From: Ignavibacteriaceae bacterium
GTDB lineage: Bacteria; Bacteroidota; Ignavibacteria; Ignavibacteriales; Ignavibacteriaceae
Length of the DNA stretch: 64,000 nucleotides
Direction: 5' to 3'
Assembly: GCA_008933765.1 (NCBI GenBank)
Contig: WBUK01000001.1
Location: 310,001-374,000 of the forward strand
A program made the position numbers and the translations under genes. Below the pieces are notes generated by a model. The model ran no database searches. It had not been told where the DNA came from and was given only the letters and a program-made list of their open reading frames with translations. Shown one piece after another: positions 17,804 to 27,746 of the stretch (positions are counted from its first letter, which is position 1; each line of letters opens with the position of its first letter).

Positions 17804-18478
17804 TTACCGCAACCTGTATGGGAAAGTAATAGTTGCCTGCTGACTGAAAGTTTCACCCGGGGGGAGTTTTTCAAACCGCCATTTGCTCAGCGAGTTGATG
17901 CTTAGGTTATCCAAAGTCGGGTGTAGTTTTTTTACCGGCACTATTGCGCCGACCGAACCGTTTGGCAAAATGGTGAACGAGAGAACCACATTCCCTTCCA
18001 CATTCACACCGGGCGGATATTTCGGAATATTATAGTTCAAAATTGCTCTTTTGCCTTTATCGCCCCACCCAATCGAGTAACCTGTACCGGTGGAAGTGCC
18101 GCCGCCTTTTCCTTTATCCGGTGATTTCCCCGGCTCATCTTTACCCTGTTTTGTGGGTTGTTCGGTCGTTTTAACACCATCTTTATCTTTGTTTTTTATA
18201 TCGGTAGGCTTAACGGTTTCTTTCTCCGGCTTTTTTTCTACCGGTTTTTCCTCTGTCTCCTCTTTAAGCTCATCGGGCGTTGGTTCCTCTTCACCGCCTT
18301 TTTTACCGGCGTCACCCCCTATTTTCGGTGGTGGATTTTCGAACTCAATCTCGATTACACTCTTTGATTCGGCAGGAAGTGAACTCCCAATATTAGAATA
18401 TAAATAAAAAACCAAAAGAAAAACTACCGCGTGAACCAACAACGACAGCGAAAACGATATTCCTCTATCTTTATTCAA
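17804..18478 (-). CDS. TonB-family energy transducer
   Basis: The 224-residue protein has the TonB plan: a short cytoplasmic start, one transmembrane helix (about 11-30), a periplasmic spacer rich in Pro, Glu and Lys (about 45-135), and a C-terminal TonB domain (about 145-224) with GNVVLSFTILPNGSVGAI and the closing LSKWRFEKLPPGE and TITFPYRLR strands. It transmits proton-motive force from ExbB/ExbD to outer-membrane receptors. It starts 2 bases after the ExbD stop. The receptor at 9011 is a possible client. Confidence 0.9.
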   Translation of the reverse strand: MNKDRGISFSLSLLVHAVVFLLVFYLYSNIGSSLPAESKSVIEIEFENPPPKIGGDAGKKGGEEEPTPDELKEETEEKPVEKKPEKETVKPTDIKNKDKDGVKTTEQPTKQGKDEPGKSPDKGKGGGTSTGTGYSIGWGDKGKRAILNYNIPKYPPGVNVEGNVVLSFTILPNGSVGAIVPVKKLHPTLDNLSINSLSKWRFEKLPPGETFSQQATITFPYRLR

Positions 18479-18480
18479 GA

Positions 18481-18897
18481 TTATTTATCCTTTGGAGCAA
18501 TTTTCTTATCTGTCTGAAGCGTAAATTTCTCAAACCCCGACCCTTTTGCAGCATCTATAACTTTAACCACTTTTTCAATCGGCACTTCTTTATCAGAAGC
18601 AATTATCAAATTTGCCTGATCATCTTTGTTTCGCAGTGCCTTAAGCTTACTTTCAAGTTCCGGTTCTGCAACTATTTCGCTGCCAAGATAAAAAACCCCT
18701 TCTTTGGTGATCGTAACAACATAATCAGAAGGAACTATCTGGTCGGAAGTTTCCGAACCGGGAAGTTTAACTTTTACACCCGACTGTACAACATATTGCG
18801 ATGTGATCATAAAAAAGATTAAAAGCAGCATCACCACATCGGTTAGTGATGAAAACTGAAATTCAGCCAGGGGCCCGTTTCTTCGCTTAAATTTCAT
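18481..18897 (-). CDS. ExbD/TolR family biopolymer transport protein
   Basis: At 138 residues it matches ExbD in size: a basic N-terminus (MKFKRRNG), a single transmembrane helix with the conserved Asp in SLTDVVMLLLIFFM (about residue 20), and a periplasmic domain containing KLPGSE and ending in FTLQTDKK. It forms the proton channel with ExbB. The gene begins 7 bases after the ExbB stop. Confidence 0.93.
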   Translation of the reverse strand: MKFKRRNGPLAEFQFSSLTDVVMLLLIFFMITSQYVVQSGVKVKLPGSETSDQIVPSDYVVTITKEGVFYLGSEIVAEPELESKLKALRNKDDQANLIIASDKEVPIEKVVKVIDAAKGSGFEKFTLQTDKKIAPKDK

Positions 18898-18904
18898 CTT
18901 TCAC

Positions 18905-19564
18905 CTACATATCGACATCAAATTCGGAGGAAGTAACCGTTTTGTTCCCATGGCTCACATCTTCCAATGTATCGATTACATCCGTTGAAATTGCCTCCAT
19001 ATCCAAAACCACTTTGTTGATCTGGCTCAATAAATAGTTATACGCAATTAACGCAGGGATACCAACAACCAACCCAAAAACTGTGGTTATAAGTGCCTCA
19101 TAAATACCGGCTGCAAGGTCGGCAGGGGTTGCATTTCCCTGAAGATGTTCAACGGTCATAAATGCAGTTACCATACCGGTAACTGTTCCGAGGAAGCCAA
19201 GAAGTGGTGCCGCACCTGCCACTGTAGCAAGAACCCACATCCCCCGTTCAAGTTTACCAACCTCCTGATTCCCCGAGTCTTCAATCGCTTCCCTGACCCG
19301 TTGGTAACCGTATTTGTGTTTTCGCAACGCCTTTTTTATGATTACAGCGATTGGTGATTTTTCACCTTTAAGAACCTGAATGGTTCCGGCTACATCATTT
19401 TTTCGCAATAATGTTTCAACAGTTAAAATAAATTTTGGCACATTAACTTTCGCCTTTCGAAGCGAGAGTAATTTTTCAATAATTACTGCAAGCCCAATTA
19501 CCGAAAGCAGCAAAATAGGCCACATAATTAAGCCACCTTTAAGAAACATCTCCATCAGGTTCAT
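18905..19564 (-). CDS. ExbB/TolQ/MotA family proton channel protein
   Basis: The 219-residue protein has three membrane segments typical of ExbB: TM1 at about 14-33, then a cytoplasmic domain, then TM2/TM3 with the conserved WVLATVAGAAPLLGFLGTVTGM and the ALITTVFGLVVGIPALIAYNYL stretches. It forms the pentameric motor with ExbD. Directly upstream, 20 bases away, is the SPOR protein gene. Confidence 0.94.
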   Translation of the reverse strand: MNLMEMFLKGGLIMWPILLLSVIGLAVIIEKLLSLRKAKVNVPKFILTVETLLRKNDVAGTIQVLKGEKSPIAVIIKKALRKHKYGYQRVREAIEDSGNQEVGKLERGMWVLATVAGAAPLLGFLGTVTGMVTAFMTVEHLQGNATPADLAAGIYEALITTVFGLVVGIPALIAYNYLLSQINKVVLDMEAISTDVIDTLEDVSHGNKTVTSSEFDVDM

Positions 19565-19584
19565 TATTTTCTTTCCGTTTCTTG

Positions 19585-22500
19585 TTATTTCTTTTTTGTT
19601 TTATTTTGAAATTCTTTGTTTACCGAAAGTGCTTTTTCCTGGTTATCGAAGGGCCCAATTCGCACCCGATACCAGATCCCCTCTTCACCTTTAACCCCCT
19701 CTTTGTTAATTTTCATCACAAATGCCTTGTAGCCTTTCTTTTTAAGGTCGGCTGCAAGTTTTTCAGCAGTTTTGTAGGCTCTGTGTGCAGAAACCTGAAC
19801 GAAATAGTTTTTTCCCTGTTTAAAAACATAATCTGCAATTTTAGTTTCATTTACCTTATTTTTTACGGCATCCTGCAGTGTAATGTTCCCACCGGCAGCC
19901 GGCTTTTGGTCATCTCCCTTCTTTGGCTTTTCATCTTTTTTATCGTTTTTGGCGTTTTTACCCGATTTGTCATCTTTTGCCTTGTTTTCTGCCTCGGTTT
20001 GCTTATCCTCCTGCTTTTTGTTTTTCTTATTTTCAACTATAAGGCTGTCGGGAGGCACTTCAACTTTCATGGATTTATCAGCGGCTGGGTCATAAGGCAC
20101 CGCCGTCAGAACTCCGTTTTCGGCAATTTCATAATATTCTCCCGTTTTAAGTTCTGAACCTTTGAGGTACCCTTCAAACTGAGTATCTCTGTTAAACGGA
20201 TATACCCTTTTATCCGCCGGCGAATTTTTATCTTCGATTACCTTCGCCCCTTTTGCAAAGTTTTCTTCCTTAATTACCGCAGTTTTTCCTTTTAGCAACC
20301 CCGTTGAATCAAGTACAAACCAGGTTGCCACAATCAGAAAAAATAAAAACATCATTTTAAGCAAAACTGATAAGGCTCCTTTTGAATTTTTATCTTTTCG
20401 GCTCATGGTAGTCTCCCATTCCGGGTTAACTTTACTTAAATTGTTCCCTTCAGCTTCGCTTGGTCTCTGAAGGTCCTCTTTGTGTAATTCCCGGCGAACG
20501 CCGTTGCTTGATCCCTGGGGTTCAGTGATGCTTAAACCTTGACGCTCTCTGTTGCTTGATTCCTGGGGATTTGCATCGCTAATGTCTTGCCGGTTCTGAA
20601 ATGTAGCCGATACTTCCGGAAATTCTGTTTCACCAAGACCCTCATGGGAAAAGTGAGGCATAAAACCGGTTGGTTTTTCCGGTTCTGATTTGTCGCTTTC
20701 ATTAACGCTTCTTTCTTCAGACAATGAAGCCGGAAGAGTTTCCTCTTCTGTTTCCTGATATACTCCCGAAGCCTCCTCTTTGTCTTCACCCGTTGCTACC
20801 GTTGTGGGAAGAATAGTTTCTGCAGGTGCATTAATATCGCTGTCAGAAGGTGTCGGAACTTCTGCGGTTACAACAGTTGATGCTTCAGATTGTGTTGGTT
20901 CTTCTGTGTCTGAAACAGTTTCGCCTCCGGGTGGCTTTGGTTCTTCCATAGCTGAAACGGCTGATGCTTCAGATGGTGTTGGTTCTTCTGTGTCTGAAAC
21001 AGCTGATACTTCAGTGGAAGACGGAATTGTATCCCCCAATTGCTCCGGAATCAGGTCATCAAACATATTTTCATTAAAGGGAAGTTCGTTTGATAAAAAA
21101 CTCTGATCTGAGGTTCCATCAGTTTCCACAGAATTTGATTCAACAAATTCCGTTATTTTTTCCTGCTCAGCGGATAAATATTGCTCTGTATCAGCATCAG
21201 TTGTTTGCACCGAAGGTTCCGCTTGTTCAGACTGAATTTGTTGCTCACGAGGTTCCGCTTGCTCAGACTGTATTTGTTGCTCACGAGGTTCCGCTTGCTC
21301 AGACTGAATTTGTGGCACAGACAGTTTATCCGGGCTTGTTTGTTCTCGCTGCTCCGGAAGTTCTGTTGAACTCAACTCCTCTCGCTGAACCTCGTCCGAT
21401 AATTCAATATTAAGCCTTTGTGAAGCCTCTGTTTCTAACTCACCTGATGAATACGATGTCGATTCTTCAACAAAGGAGGATTCGGTACTTTCAGTTAAAG
21501 AGGATCCAATTGCTTCAACCACAGAGGAATCAGTTGCTTCTGTTAAGGATGGTTCTACTGCTTCTGTTAAAGATGATTCGGCTTCTCCGTCAAGAGATGA
21601 TTCATCTTTCCCGGTTACAGGTGATTCATTTTCTTCAGTAAGAGACGATTCAGCTATTAAAGATGTTTCTTCATCTTCGAAAAAATCGTCGAAAATACTG
21701 GCTCTTTTTTTTTGTACCGGAGCTACAAAACCTCCATCATTTGCAGTGTCTGAAATATTCTTTTCTTGTGTTGATTCAACACTACTTTTCCCAAAATCCG
21801 CTGCGGGGGTTTTAATATTAAAATTTTCCTGAATGTCGCCCGATTCTGAAACCGTTTCTCTAATAGAACTTGCAATGCCTGCCGTTCCGTCACTGTCTTC
21901 CTGTGTGTCTCCCGCTTCTAAAACCGTTTCTTCTGTTAAATACACAGATTCTTCCCGTTGTTCACCAAACGAAGAATTTTCACTTGCCCTCACTTCAACA
22001 ATCTTAGTAGTATCATCAGCCTCATAACTCCCCCGCACCTCGGGTCGAGTTGATTGCTCCCGCGTGTCGTTATCTTTATCTTCAGCATCTGCGCCGCCCG
22101 GCACTTCCGTTCCGCCTGATTGCCCAGGCTCGTCTTGGTCTTGAACAATATTTTCATCCGGATCGCTGCCCGGATGTGCCCCACTAACTGAGACTAAATT
22201 CTCAATAAATTCTTCACCAAATGGCTCTTTTGCACTCTGCTGCAAATTCTCAGGCTCTTTCGGCAGAACAACCCCTATACCTCCGTCAAAAACGGTAAAT
22301 TCATCCTCATCATCCGAGTCGTCATCAACTATCAGGCTCGTGTGCGTAAAAACTGCAGAGTCTTCCTCATCAGAAATAAAATCAGGTTTTTTCTCCTCTT
22401 CCGGTTCCTCATCTCTGCTTAACCCAATTTCAGAAAAGAGATCGGCGCCCTCGGTAAATGGTGTTTTAACCGAGATATCATCATTGGTTGTAAACGCAGA

Positions 22501-23007
22501 AGAAAAAGGCTGAACTCTTTGATAACCATCTTCAGATTCCTCGAACAAGGGAATATCGGGTCGGTCGTTATAATGATCGGTCTTCGGGTCACTCTCCAAT
22601 AAAATCTTAGCAATGCCTCTGCTTCGCCTTCCGATTACCTCCGGCTTATTTACATTCAAAATCCTGTCGAAAACATCCTGCATAAGTAAAGAAACTTCCG
22701 GCTCGTGATGAGTGGGATTCTGCCCAAAGGAAAGAAATTCCTCAACCCGTTTTTGGTCGGCTTCACTTCGCTCCAAAACAATTTCTTCAATCAGGTCAAG
22801 TTTTTCATCCAAAAACTGCAAAATCTCTGATTCGCCATCCGGCTCACCGGTTCTTTTAGCGAAACAAAACCCATAAAGATCATAAATCTTGCCCGGCTCG
22901 AAGTATCTTCTAACCATTAACTGGAATTGCCCCCAGAAATCGATCATCGAGATGTCGTCTGCGGAGAAATATTCGCGCAACTTTTCAAGCATTTTACCGG
23001 TGTTCAT
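19585..23007 (-). CDS. Large acidic single-pass protein with C-terminal SPOR domain
   Basis: The 1140-residue protein has three parts. The N-terminal ~130 residues form a helical, unrecognised domain (YFSADDISMIDFW). Residues about 130-895 are a very acidic, Ser/Glu/Thr-rich, low-complexity region with short repeats. One is a 12-residue unit QQIQSEQAEPRE present three times, and another is an SSLTEA-type run. A transmembrane helix (LLKMMFLFFLIVATWFVLDS, about 905) follows, then a charged spacer and a SPOR domain at the end (YFVQVSAHRAYKTAEKLAADL and WYRVRIGPFDNQEKAL), which binds denuded septal peptidoglycan. The long cytoplasmic acidic part is unusual. It may link the cytoplasm to wall or division sites. 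It heads the ExbB-ExbD-TonB genes. Confidence 0.82.
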   Translation of the reverse strand: MNTGKMLEKLREYFSADDISMIDFWGQFQLMVRRYFEPGKIYDLYGFCFAKRTGEPDGESEILQFLDEKLDLIEEIVLERSEADQKRVEEFLSFGQNPTHHEPEVSLLMQDVFDRILNVNKPEVIGRRSRGIAKILLESDPKTDHYNDRPDIPLFEESEDGYQRVQPFSSAFTTNDDISVKTPFTEGADLFSEIGLSRDEEPEEEKKPDFISDEEDSAVFTHTSLIVDDDSDDEDEFTVFDGGIGVVLPKEPENLQQSAKEPFGEEFIENLVSVSGAHPGSDPDENIVQDQDEPGQSGGTEVPGGADAEDKDNDTREQSTRPEVRGSYEADDTTKIVEVRASENSSFGEQREESVYLTEETVLEAGDTQEDSDGTAGIASSIRETVSESGDIQENFNIKTPAADFGKSSVESTQEKNISDTANDGGFVAPVQKKRASIFDDFFEDEETSLIAESSLTEENESPVTGKDESSLDGEAESSLTEAVEPSLTEATDSSVVEAIGSSLTESTESSFVEESTSYSSGELETEASQRLNIELSDEVQREELSSTELPEQREQTSPDKLSVPQIQSEQAEPREQQIQSEQAEPREQQIQSEQAEPSVQTTDADTEQYLSAEQEKITEFVESNSVETDGTSDQSFLSNELPFNENMFDDLIPEQLGDTIPSSTEVSAVSDTEEPTPSEASAVSAMEEPKPPGGETVSDTEEPTQSEASTVVTAEVPTPSDSDINAPAETILPTTVATGEDKEEASGVYQETEEETLPASLSEERSVNESDKSEPEKPTGFMPHFSHEGLGETEFPEVSATFQNRQDISDANPQESSNRERQGLSITEPQGSSNGVRRELHKEDLQRPSEAEGNNLSKVNPEWETTMSRKDKNSKGALSVLLKMMFLFFLIVATWFVLDSTGLLKGKTAVIKEENFAKGAKVIEDKNSPADKRVYPFNRDTQFEGYLKGSELKTGEYYEIAENGVLTAVPYDPAADKSMKVEVPPDSLIVENKKNKKQEDKQTEAENKAKDDKSGKNAKNDKKDEKPKKGDDQKPAAGGNITLQDAVKNKVNETKIADYVFKQGKNYFVQVSAHRAYKTAEKLAADLKKKGYKAFVMKINKEGVKGEEGIWYRVRIGPFDNQEKALSVNKEFQNKTKKK
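21200..21320. repeat. 36-bp repeats in the SPOR protein gene
   Basis: Three near-identical 36-bp units encode QQIQSEQAEPRE-type dodecapeptides in the low-complexity region. Nearby, from 20890 to 21010, a second set of longer repeats encodes SDTEEPTPSEAS-type segments. Confidence 0.75.
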
Positions 23008-23106
23008 ATTACTGTTGAATAAATAATATGCAAATTAACAATTTATTATGATACAATTCAAGTAATTCTTTCACTATTCTCTATATCTCTTTAATACTAC
23101 GGCAGT

Positions 23107-23213
23107 TACCAAATAAAAGAAGCACCAACTGCCGCGTTAAAAAAGCCGTGCTACAGAGGTTTAACGGCAAATCAATAACTACCAAATAAAAGAAGCACCA
23201 ACTGCCGCGTTAA
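23107..23213. repeat. 73-bp-spaced duplication of the barrel gene's 3' end
   Basis: About 34 bp encoding the last strand of the barrel protein (LNAAVGASFIW) occur at 23180-23213 and again, in the non-coding spacer, at 23107-23140. The offset is 73 bp. The spacer copy differs by one base at the stop codon. Confidence 0.88.
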
Positions 23214-24768
23214 GCCCGGCAGGCTCATATCTGCCCCACTTCACTATTTTGGTGTTAAGAAGGTCGTCAACTCTCGCAAAAAGTTTCACATTGTGAATCA
23301 AACTATACTCAACATTCAGCCCCAGGGTAAACCCGCCTGAAACCTCCCGTGTGTTGGCGATATCTGCCCAAACCGAAGAGATGTAACTCAACTTAACATC
23401 ATAACTTATCACCCGGTTGAAATTGTTTCCGTAAGCCACTGAAGCCTCTAAACTGGGCACATAAGGAATATTTTTCGAACTATCATCCTGAACCGAATTA
23501 AACTTCAACTCACCAAAAAACCTGCCGAATATACCCGGATGGATCGTTACGGATACAAAACCCTGAAGCCCCTTGGCATCCGCATAGGAAAGACCATACA
23601 TCCCCCGTTGCGGATGTTCCGAAAAATATGGGTAGGAGTTGGAAGCAAACCATGAAGCCCCGGCTTCAAATTCAATCAGTTTTTCGTATTCATATTTTGC
23701 CGTTGCGTTTATTTCGTGCTGCTTCCGGAGTACAGCATACATCGGTCCGTCGCTCACTACAAAATATCGGTTCATGTTTACCAAATCCTGATTATACAGA
23801 AATGTAGTGCTCGGGTTGTACGAGGCAATTAGAAACAATCCGTTTGCAAACCTCATCGAAAATTTAACCGAGGGTGAAATAAAAACATCATTGGGAGTTG
23901 TCGCTAAATCAATACCTCCAAGCAGTTTCATCGTTCTGCCCACAACAAAACCACCAACTCCACTCAGATTCATAAATTGGTTATTCCGTTGAATGCCCGA
24001 AACATTTGTAAGATTTTGGTTCCGCACCGAAATATTTGTAAAAATTTCAACAAAATCGTAGTATGTGTTGAAGAATCCGTTAAGACTTATCAACCCCTCG
24101 TAGAAATTTCCCGTCAGCGGAGCAAACACCAGACCGCCAAATTTAGCACCATATTGTGTGTATCTGTTCGTAAGATTTCGGAACCCCAACTCAGTATTAA
24201 AATAGTTATTGCTTCCGTTTTTTCCTGAATCATCCGACGCATAAAAATTGTACAGCGACTGTTTCATGCTGAAATTACCAAAATATTCCGTTCCGGGGTC
24301 CAAAAGGCTGTCGTTATACGCAAAATATCTGAACCCGGCTCCTAACCCGAAATTCGTTTCATCCGCATACTTAACAAATTCCCTGTTTTGCTCAAAATCG
24401 CCCCTTGCATACACCACCATATCTTTGAAAGGAACGGAAACAAAAGCCTTCAAAGAAGGCTGCTGAAGCATCCCAAAGGTACCGGAAGCATAACCTGTTA
24501 CGAAATCTGAAGTGTCTCTAAGAATTTCACCGGCTACTTTCGGATCAAAATCTTTCGAAAGCTTGTAAACTGAATCTGCAAGGCGCGGTTTTAAAAATTC
24601 GTCTGATAAAATCGAATAAAAATCGGGGTTAATCTTAGTTCTTACCGGGTAATCGTATGAACGCAACCCTGTAATGACGAAACTCGGCAATTCCACCTCC
24701 GGCTGCGTCTGTGCCTTTAGTGAGAAAAATGACGAAAAAATAAAAATAATAAAAACTGCTTTTCTCAT
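23179..24768 (-). CDS. Outer-membrane beta-barrel, TonB-receptor-like without a plug
   Basis: The 529-residue protein has a signal peptide (to about residue 19), then VELPSFVITG, which resembles the TonB-box/linker of TonB-dependent receptors. A short helical part and about 400 residues of alternating amphipathic strands follow, ending in an aromatic terminal strand GASFIW as BamA substrates do. A full plug domain is absent. It may be a specialised porin or receptor partner. Its ATG overlaps the stop of the large TPR gene by 4 bases, so the two proteins probably work together. Confidence 0.75.
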   Translation of the reverse strand: MRKAVFIIFIFSSFFSLKAQTQPEVELPSFVITGLRSYDYPVRTKINPDFYSILSDEFLKPRLADSVYKLSKDFDPKVAGEILRDTSDFVTGYASGTFGMLQQPSLKAFVSVPFKDMVVYARGDFEQNREFVKYADETNFGLGAGFRYFAYNDSLLDPGTEYFGNFSMKQSLYNFYASDDSGKNGSNNYFNTELGFRNLTNRYTQYGAKFGGLVFAPLTGNFYEGLISLNGFFNTYYDFVEIFTNISVRNQNLTNVSGIQRNNQFMNLSGVGGFVVGRTMKLLGGIDLATTPNDVFISPSVKFSMRFANGLFLIASYNPSTTFLYNQDLVNMNRYFVVSDGPMYAVLRKQHEINATAKYEYEKLIEFEAGASWFASNSYPYFSEHPQRGMYGLSYADAKGLQGFVSVTIHPGIFGRFFGELKFNSVQDDSSKNIPYVPSLEASVAYGNNFNRVISYDVKLSYISSVWADIANTREVSGGFTLGLNVEYSLIHNVKLFARVDDLLNTKIVKWGRYEPAGLNAAVGASFIW

Positions 24769-27746
24769 TTTTTCTTCCTCAAATCTTTAAGTCTTTTTTT
24801 CGCCTCTGTTCCGTATTCATCATCAGGGTGGTTTTCAACCAATTTTTCCAAAATAGAAACAGCCTTTTTGTTTTCTTTTTGCTTAACATAAATATCGGCA
24901 AGTTTCAGATACGATTTGGCAAGCCACTCGCCAAACTCCGAGAAAACATTTTCTACCCTTACCAAAGCAGTAATTGCGTCTTTATAGTCACCTTTTGTAA
25001 AATAAGCAACCCCAAGCAGATATTGCGCTTCGGCGCCGATATTGTCATCTCTTCTTAACCCTACATACTGAAACGCCTTAATTGCATTATCGTATCGTGC
25101 GCTGTTCAGTTCGATGAGCCCTTTCTGAATGTAAGCCCTGTCAGCAAACTGATTACCTACATGCTCGTTAATCACTTTATCAAACTGGTCGTATGCCGAA
25201 AGTGTATCCCCCTGATCGAGAAGAATCACACCCTTCAGATATTTCATTTCAGGCACACTTTGGTCTTTAGGATACTTCTGAAGCGATTGGGTTATCATCT
25301 CATCGGCTTCGCTGAACATCTTCTCATCGATATAGATATTTACAAGTTTGATCGCCGCCAACGGCGCAAATGATGAAGTGTCGTACTTCTCAACCACCCA
25401 CCTGAAAGAATTTATCGCCTGGCTGTTCTCACCCGTCGCCTGATATGTAACACCCAATCCGTAGTAGGCTTCAGACAAAAATGGTGAGGCAGCAAACACT
25501 TCAATAAACGACTGATACTGCATTTTCGATTTCTCAAAATCGCCCGAATTGAAGTATAACTCAGCCCTCTTTAAAAAGAGCCTGTCAGAATCTTTAAGCC
25601 GGGGGTTATTTTCCAAAAATCTATCGAACAACACAAACACTTCCTCTGTTTGCCCCTGCGAAAAATAACTGAAGAACAACCCGTTGAAAGCGTCGTAAAC
25701 CTGAGGTGAGTTCGGGTATTCGTCCAGTACTTTTGCATAATATACCCCCGCTTTCTCATAATTTTCCAGATTGTAGTAACAATCACCCAAATTATAATAT
25801 ACTATGGGAATAATTGTTGTGTCATCAGAACTTTTAAGGAAATCGTTATATGTGGTTATTGCTTTCTCATAATCCTGTGACTTGAAATAAATCCATCCGA
25901 TCATAAACCGCGAATTTTCTTCTAATTGCGTCCCCTTGGTATCTTTTATAACAGTGCGTAGCTCTTTAATCGCATCATCTTTTTTACCCATATTATATAA
26001 GGTGAGCGCATAGTTATACCTTAGAAGGTTTTTATCCACACCCCCGGTGCCTTTCAACAGACCGTCGTAAACCTTTGCCGAACTCTCAAAATCACGCGTG
26101 GCAAAATAACTTTCGGCTAACCTTACTTTTGCGTCCACTATCCTTGTTTCAGACGGGAATCGCTGGATAAAATCGAGAAAAGAATATTTTGCGTTTTGGT
26201 AATCTTTTATGTTGAAGTATGAATAAGCTCTTCCGTATAGAGCCAACTTTCCAAACTCGCCATGGTTGGGTTCAACTCTTGAGTAGTAATCCAGCGCAGT
26301 TTTAAAATCTTTCCTTTCAAAAAAGATTTCGCCAAGGTAGAAATTGTAGATATCGGGTTCAAAATTGGTTCTTTTCCCTTGTATGTCGCGCAAAATGTCG
26401 TATGCTTTATCCAGACTTTCCATCAGGAAATAGCAAACCCCCTGCCCTAACAGTGCTCTGCTCTGAAGATCACTTTTTTGCGGCGCCACTTCAGCCGCAA
26501 TCTCAAAGTTTTTAATGGCTTCCACATATTTTTTGTTGTTCGAATTTAACTCGCCCAACAAAACATTAGCTTTTGCCTTAATTCCGTTGTCGCTCGAGTT
26601 TTGAAACCGGTTAAAAATGCCGTAGGCTCTGCCGTAATCTTTCTCAGCAAGCAATGCAAGCCCTAAACCAATGTTTGCAACCTCATAGTAGGTGCTTTGC
26701 GGGAATTTTGCTATAAAGGTTTCATATTCTTTAACAGCCTCAGTGTTATTTCCGAGGTATCTTTTGCTTTCGGCGCTCCAGAATGTGGCTCCTTCTGCAA
26801 TGGAATCTTTCGCAGCGCTCAGCTCTGTGAAAATAACGGCTGCCGAGTCATATTTCGCAGTCTGAAATTTACACCAAGCAATACCATACAGCGCTTCCCT
26901 GCTCGTCCGGCTTTTTTTATCTTTCTCGTTCCTGAAAATCTTCAGGTATTCTTCCTCAGCACGGGTGTAATCCTGTGTGTGAAAAAGTGACGATGCGAGC
27001 ACTAACGAAGCTTCTTTTTTTTCTTCCGGCGACATGTTCTGAAAATCGGGCCCCAAAAACTCAATAATCGCCCTTTCATATTCACCGGCTTTGAAGTAGC
27101 TTACACCAAGTTTAATCCGGGCACCTTTGGTGTAAGGGTTATCCGGATAATCGTTAATAATCGTCTCGTAAGTATCGGCAGCGTCTGCATAATCACCAAA
27201 ATATTCGTGGCACTCACCAATATAAAACAGAGTTTCAACCTTAAACTTGTTTGTTTTTCTGTTCTCTGCTGCCAATTTGTAATAATAGAGAGCATTTGTG
27301 TAGTCATTCGTTTTCCGGTAGGTTTCACCTATATAAAAAAGCACACTACCGTAGTTACTTTGCCCGTTATAGATGCGTGCAAAAGTCATCAGATGAACAC
27401 GGGCTTTTTCCCAGTCATTATGATACATATATATAAGTGCGAGTTTATAAAGCGCCACCGCCTGAAACGAACTGTATTGAAATTTATTTACAATATATTC
27501 ATACCCTGCCATCGCTCCGCCGTATTGTCCAATGTTAAAAAGTGCCTCCGAAGCGTAGAATTTGGCTGAAGCATAAAGCTCGTCTTCCGGAATTTTAACT
27601 TTTAAAAAGGTTTCAAAAAGAGAATATGCTTCGAAGTATCTGCCGTCCTGATAATATTTTACGGCACGGTAATAATCCTCTGAACTTTGCGCTTTTAACG
27701 CAAAAACCAAAAGCACCGGTAAGAATATCAGATATTTTAGTTTCAT
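24765..27746 (-). CDS. Large periplasmic TPR-repeat protein
   Basis: After a signal peptide (cleavage near AQSS, residue 20), the 993 residues are almost entirely tetratricopeptide repeats of the YbgF/BamD-like type, e.g. AVKYYQDGRYFEAYSLFETFLK, ALFNIGQYGGAMAGYEYIV, and YNLGDCYYNLENYEKAGVYY. About twenty or more helical pairs are visible. Such proteins scaffold envelope complexes. It overlaps the DUF92-fusion gene upstream and the barrel gene downstream by 4 bases each, a tight translationally coupled trio. With ExbB/D-TonB downstream, an outer-membrane transport or assembly role is inferred. Confidence 0.88.
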   Translation of the reverse strand: MKLKYLIFLPVLLVFALKAQSSEDYYRAVKYYQDGRYFEAYSLFETFLKVKIPEDELYASAKFYASEALFNIGQYGGAMAGYEYIVNKFQYSSFQAVALYKLALIYMYHNDWEKARVHLMTFARIYNGQSNYGSVLFYIGETYRKTNDYTNALYYYKLAAENRKTNKFKVETLFYIGECHEYFGDYADAADTYETIINDYPDNPYTKGARIKLGVSYFKAGEYERAIIEFLGPDFQNMSPEEKKEASLVLASSLFHTQDYTRAEEEYLKIFRNEKDKKSRTSREALYGIAWCKFQTAKYDSAAVIFTELSAAKDSIAEGATFWSAESKRYLGNNTEAVKEYETFIAKFPQSTYYEVANIGLGLALLAEKDYGRAYGIFNRFQNSSDNGIKAKANVLLGELNSNNKKYVEAIKNFEIAAEVAPQKSDLQSRALLGQGVCYFLMESLDKAYDILRDIQGKRTNFEPDIYNFYLGEIFFERKDFKTALDYYSRVEPNHGEFGKLALYGRAYSYFNIKDYQNAKYSFLDFIQRFPSETRIVDAKVRLAESYFATRDFESSAKVYDGLLKGTGGVDKNLLRYNYALTLYNMGKKDDAIKELRTVIKDTKGTQLEENSRFMIGWIYFKSQDYEKAITTYNDFLKSSDDTTIIPIVYYNLGDCYYNLENYEKAGVYYAKVLDEYPNSPQVYDAFNGLFFSYFSQGQTEEVFVLFDRFLENNPRLKDSDRLFLKRAELYFNSGDFEKSKMQYQSFIEVFAASPFLSEAYYGLGVTYQATGENSQAINSFRWVVEKYDTSSFAPLAAIKLVNIYIDEKMFSEADEMITQSLQKYPKDQSVPEMKYLKGVILLDQGDTLSAYDQFDKVINEHVGNQFADRAYIQKGLIELNSARYDNAIKAFQYVGLRRDDNIGAEAQYLLGVAYFTKGDYKDAITALVRVENVFSEFGEWLAKSYLKLADIYVKQKENKKAVSILEKLVENHPDDEYGTEAKKRLKDLRKKK

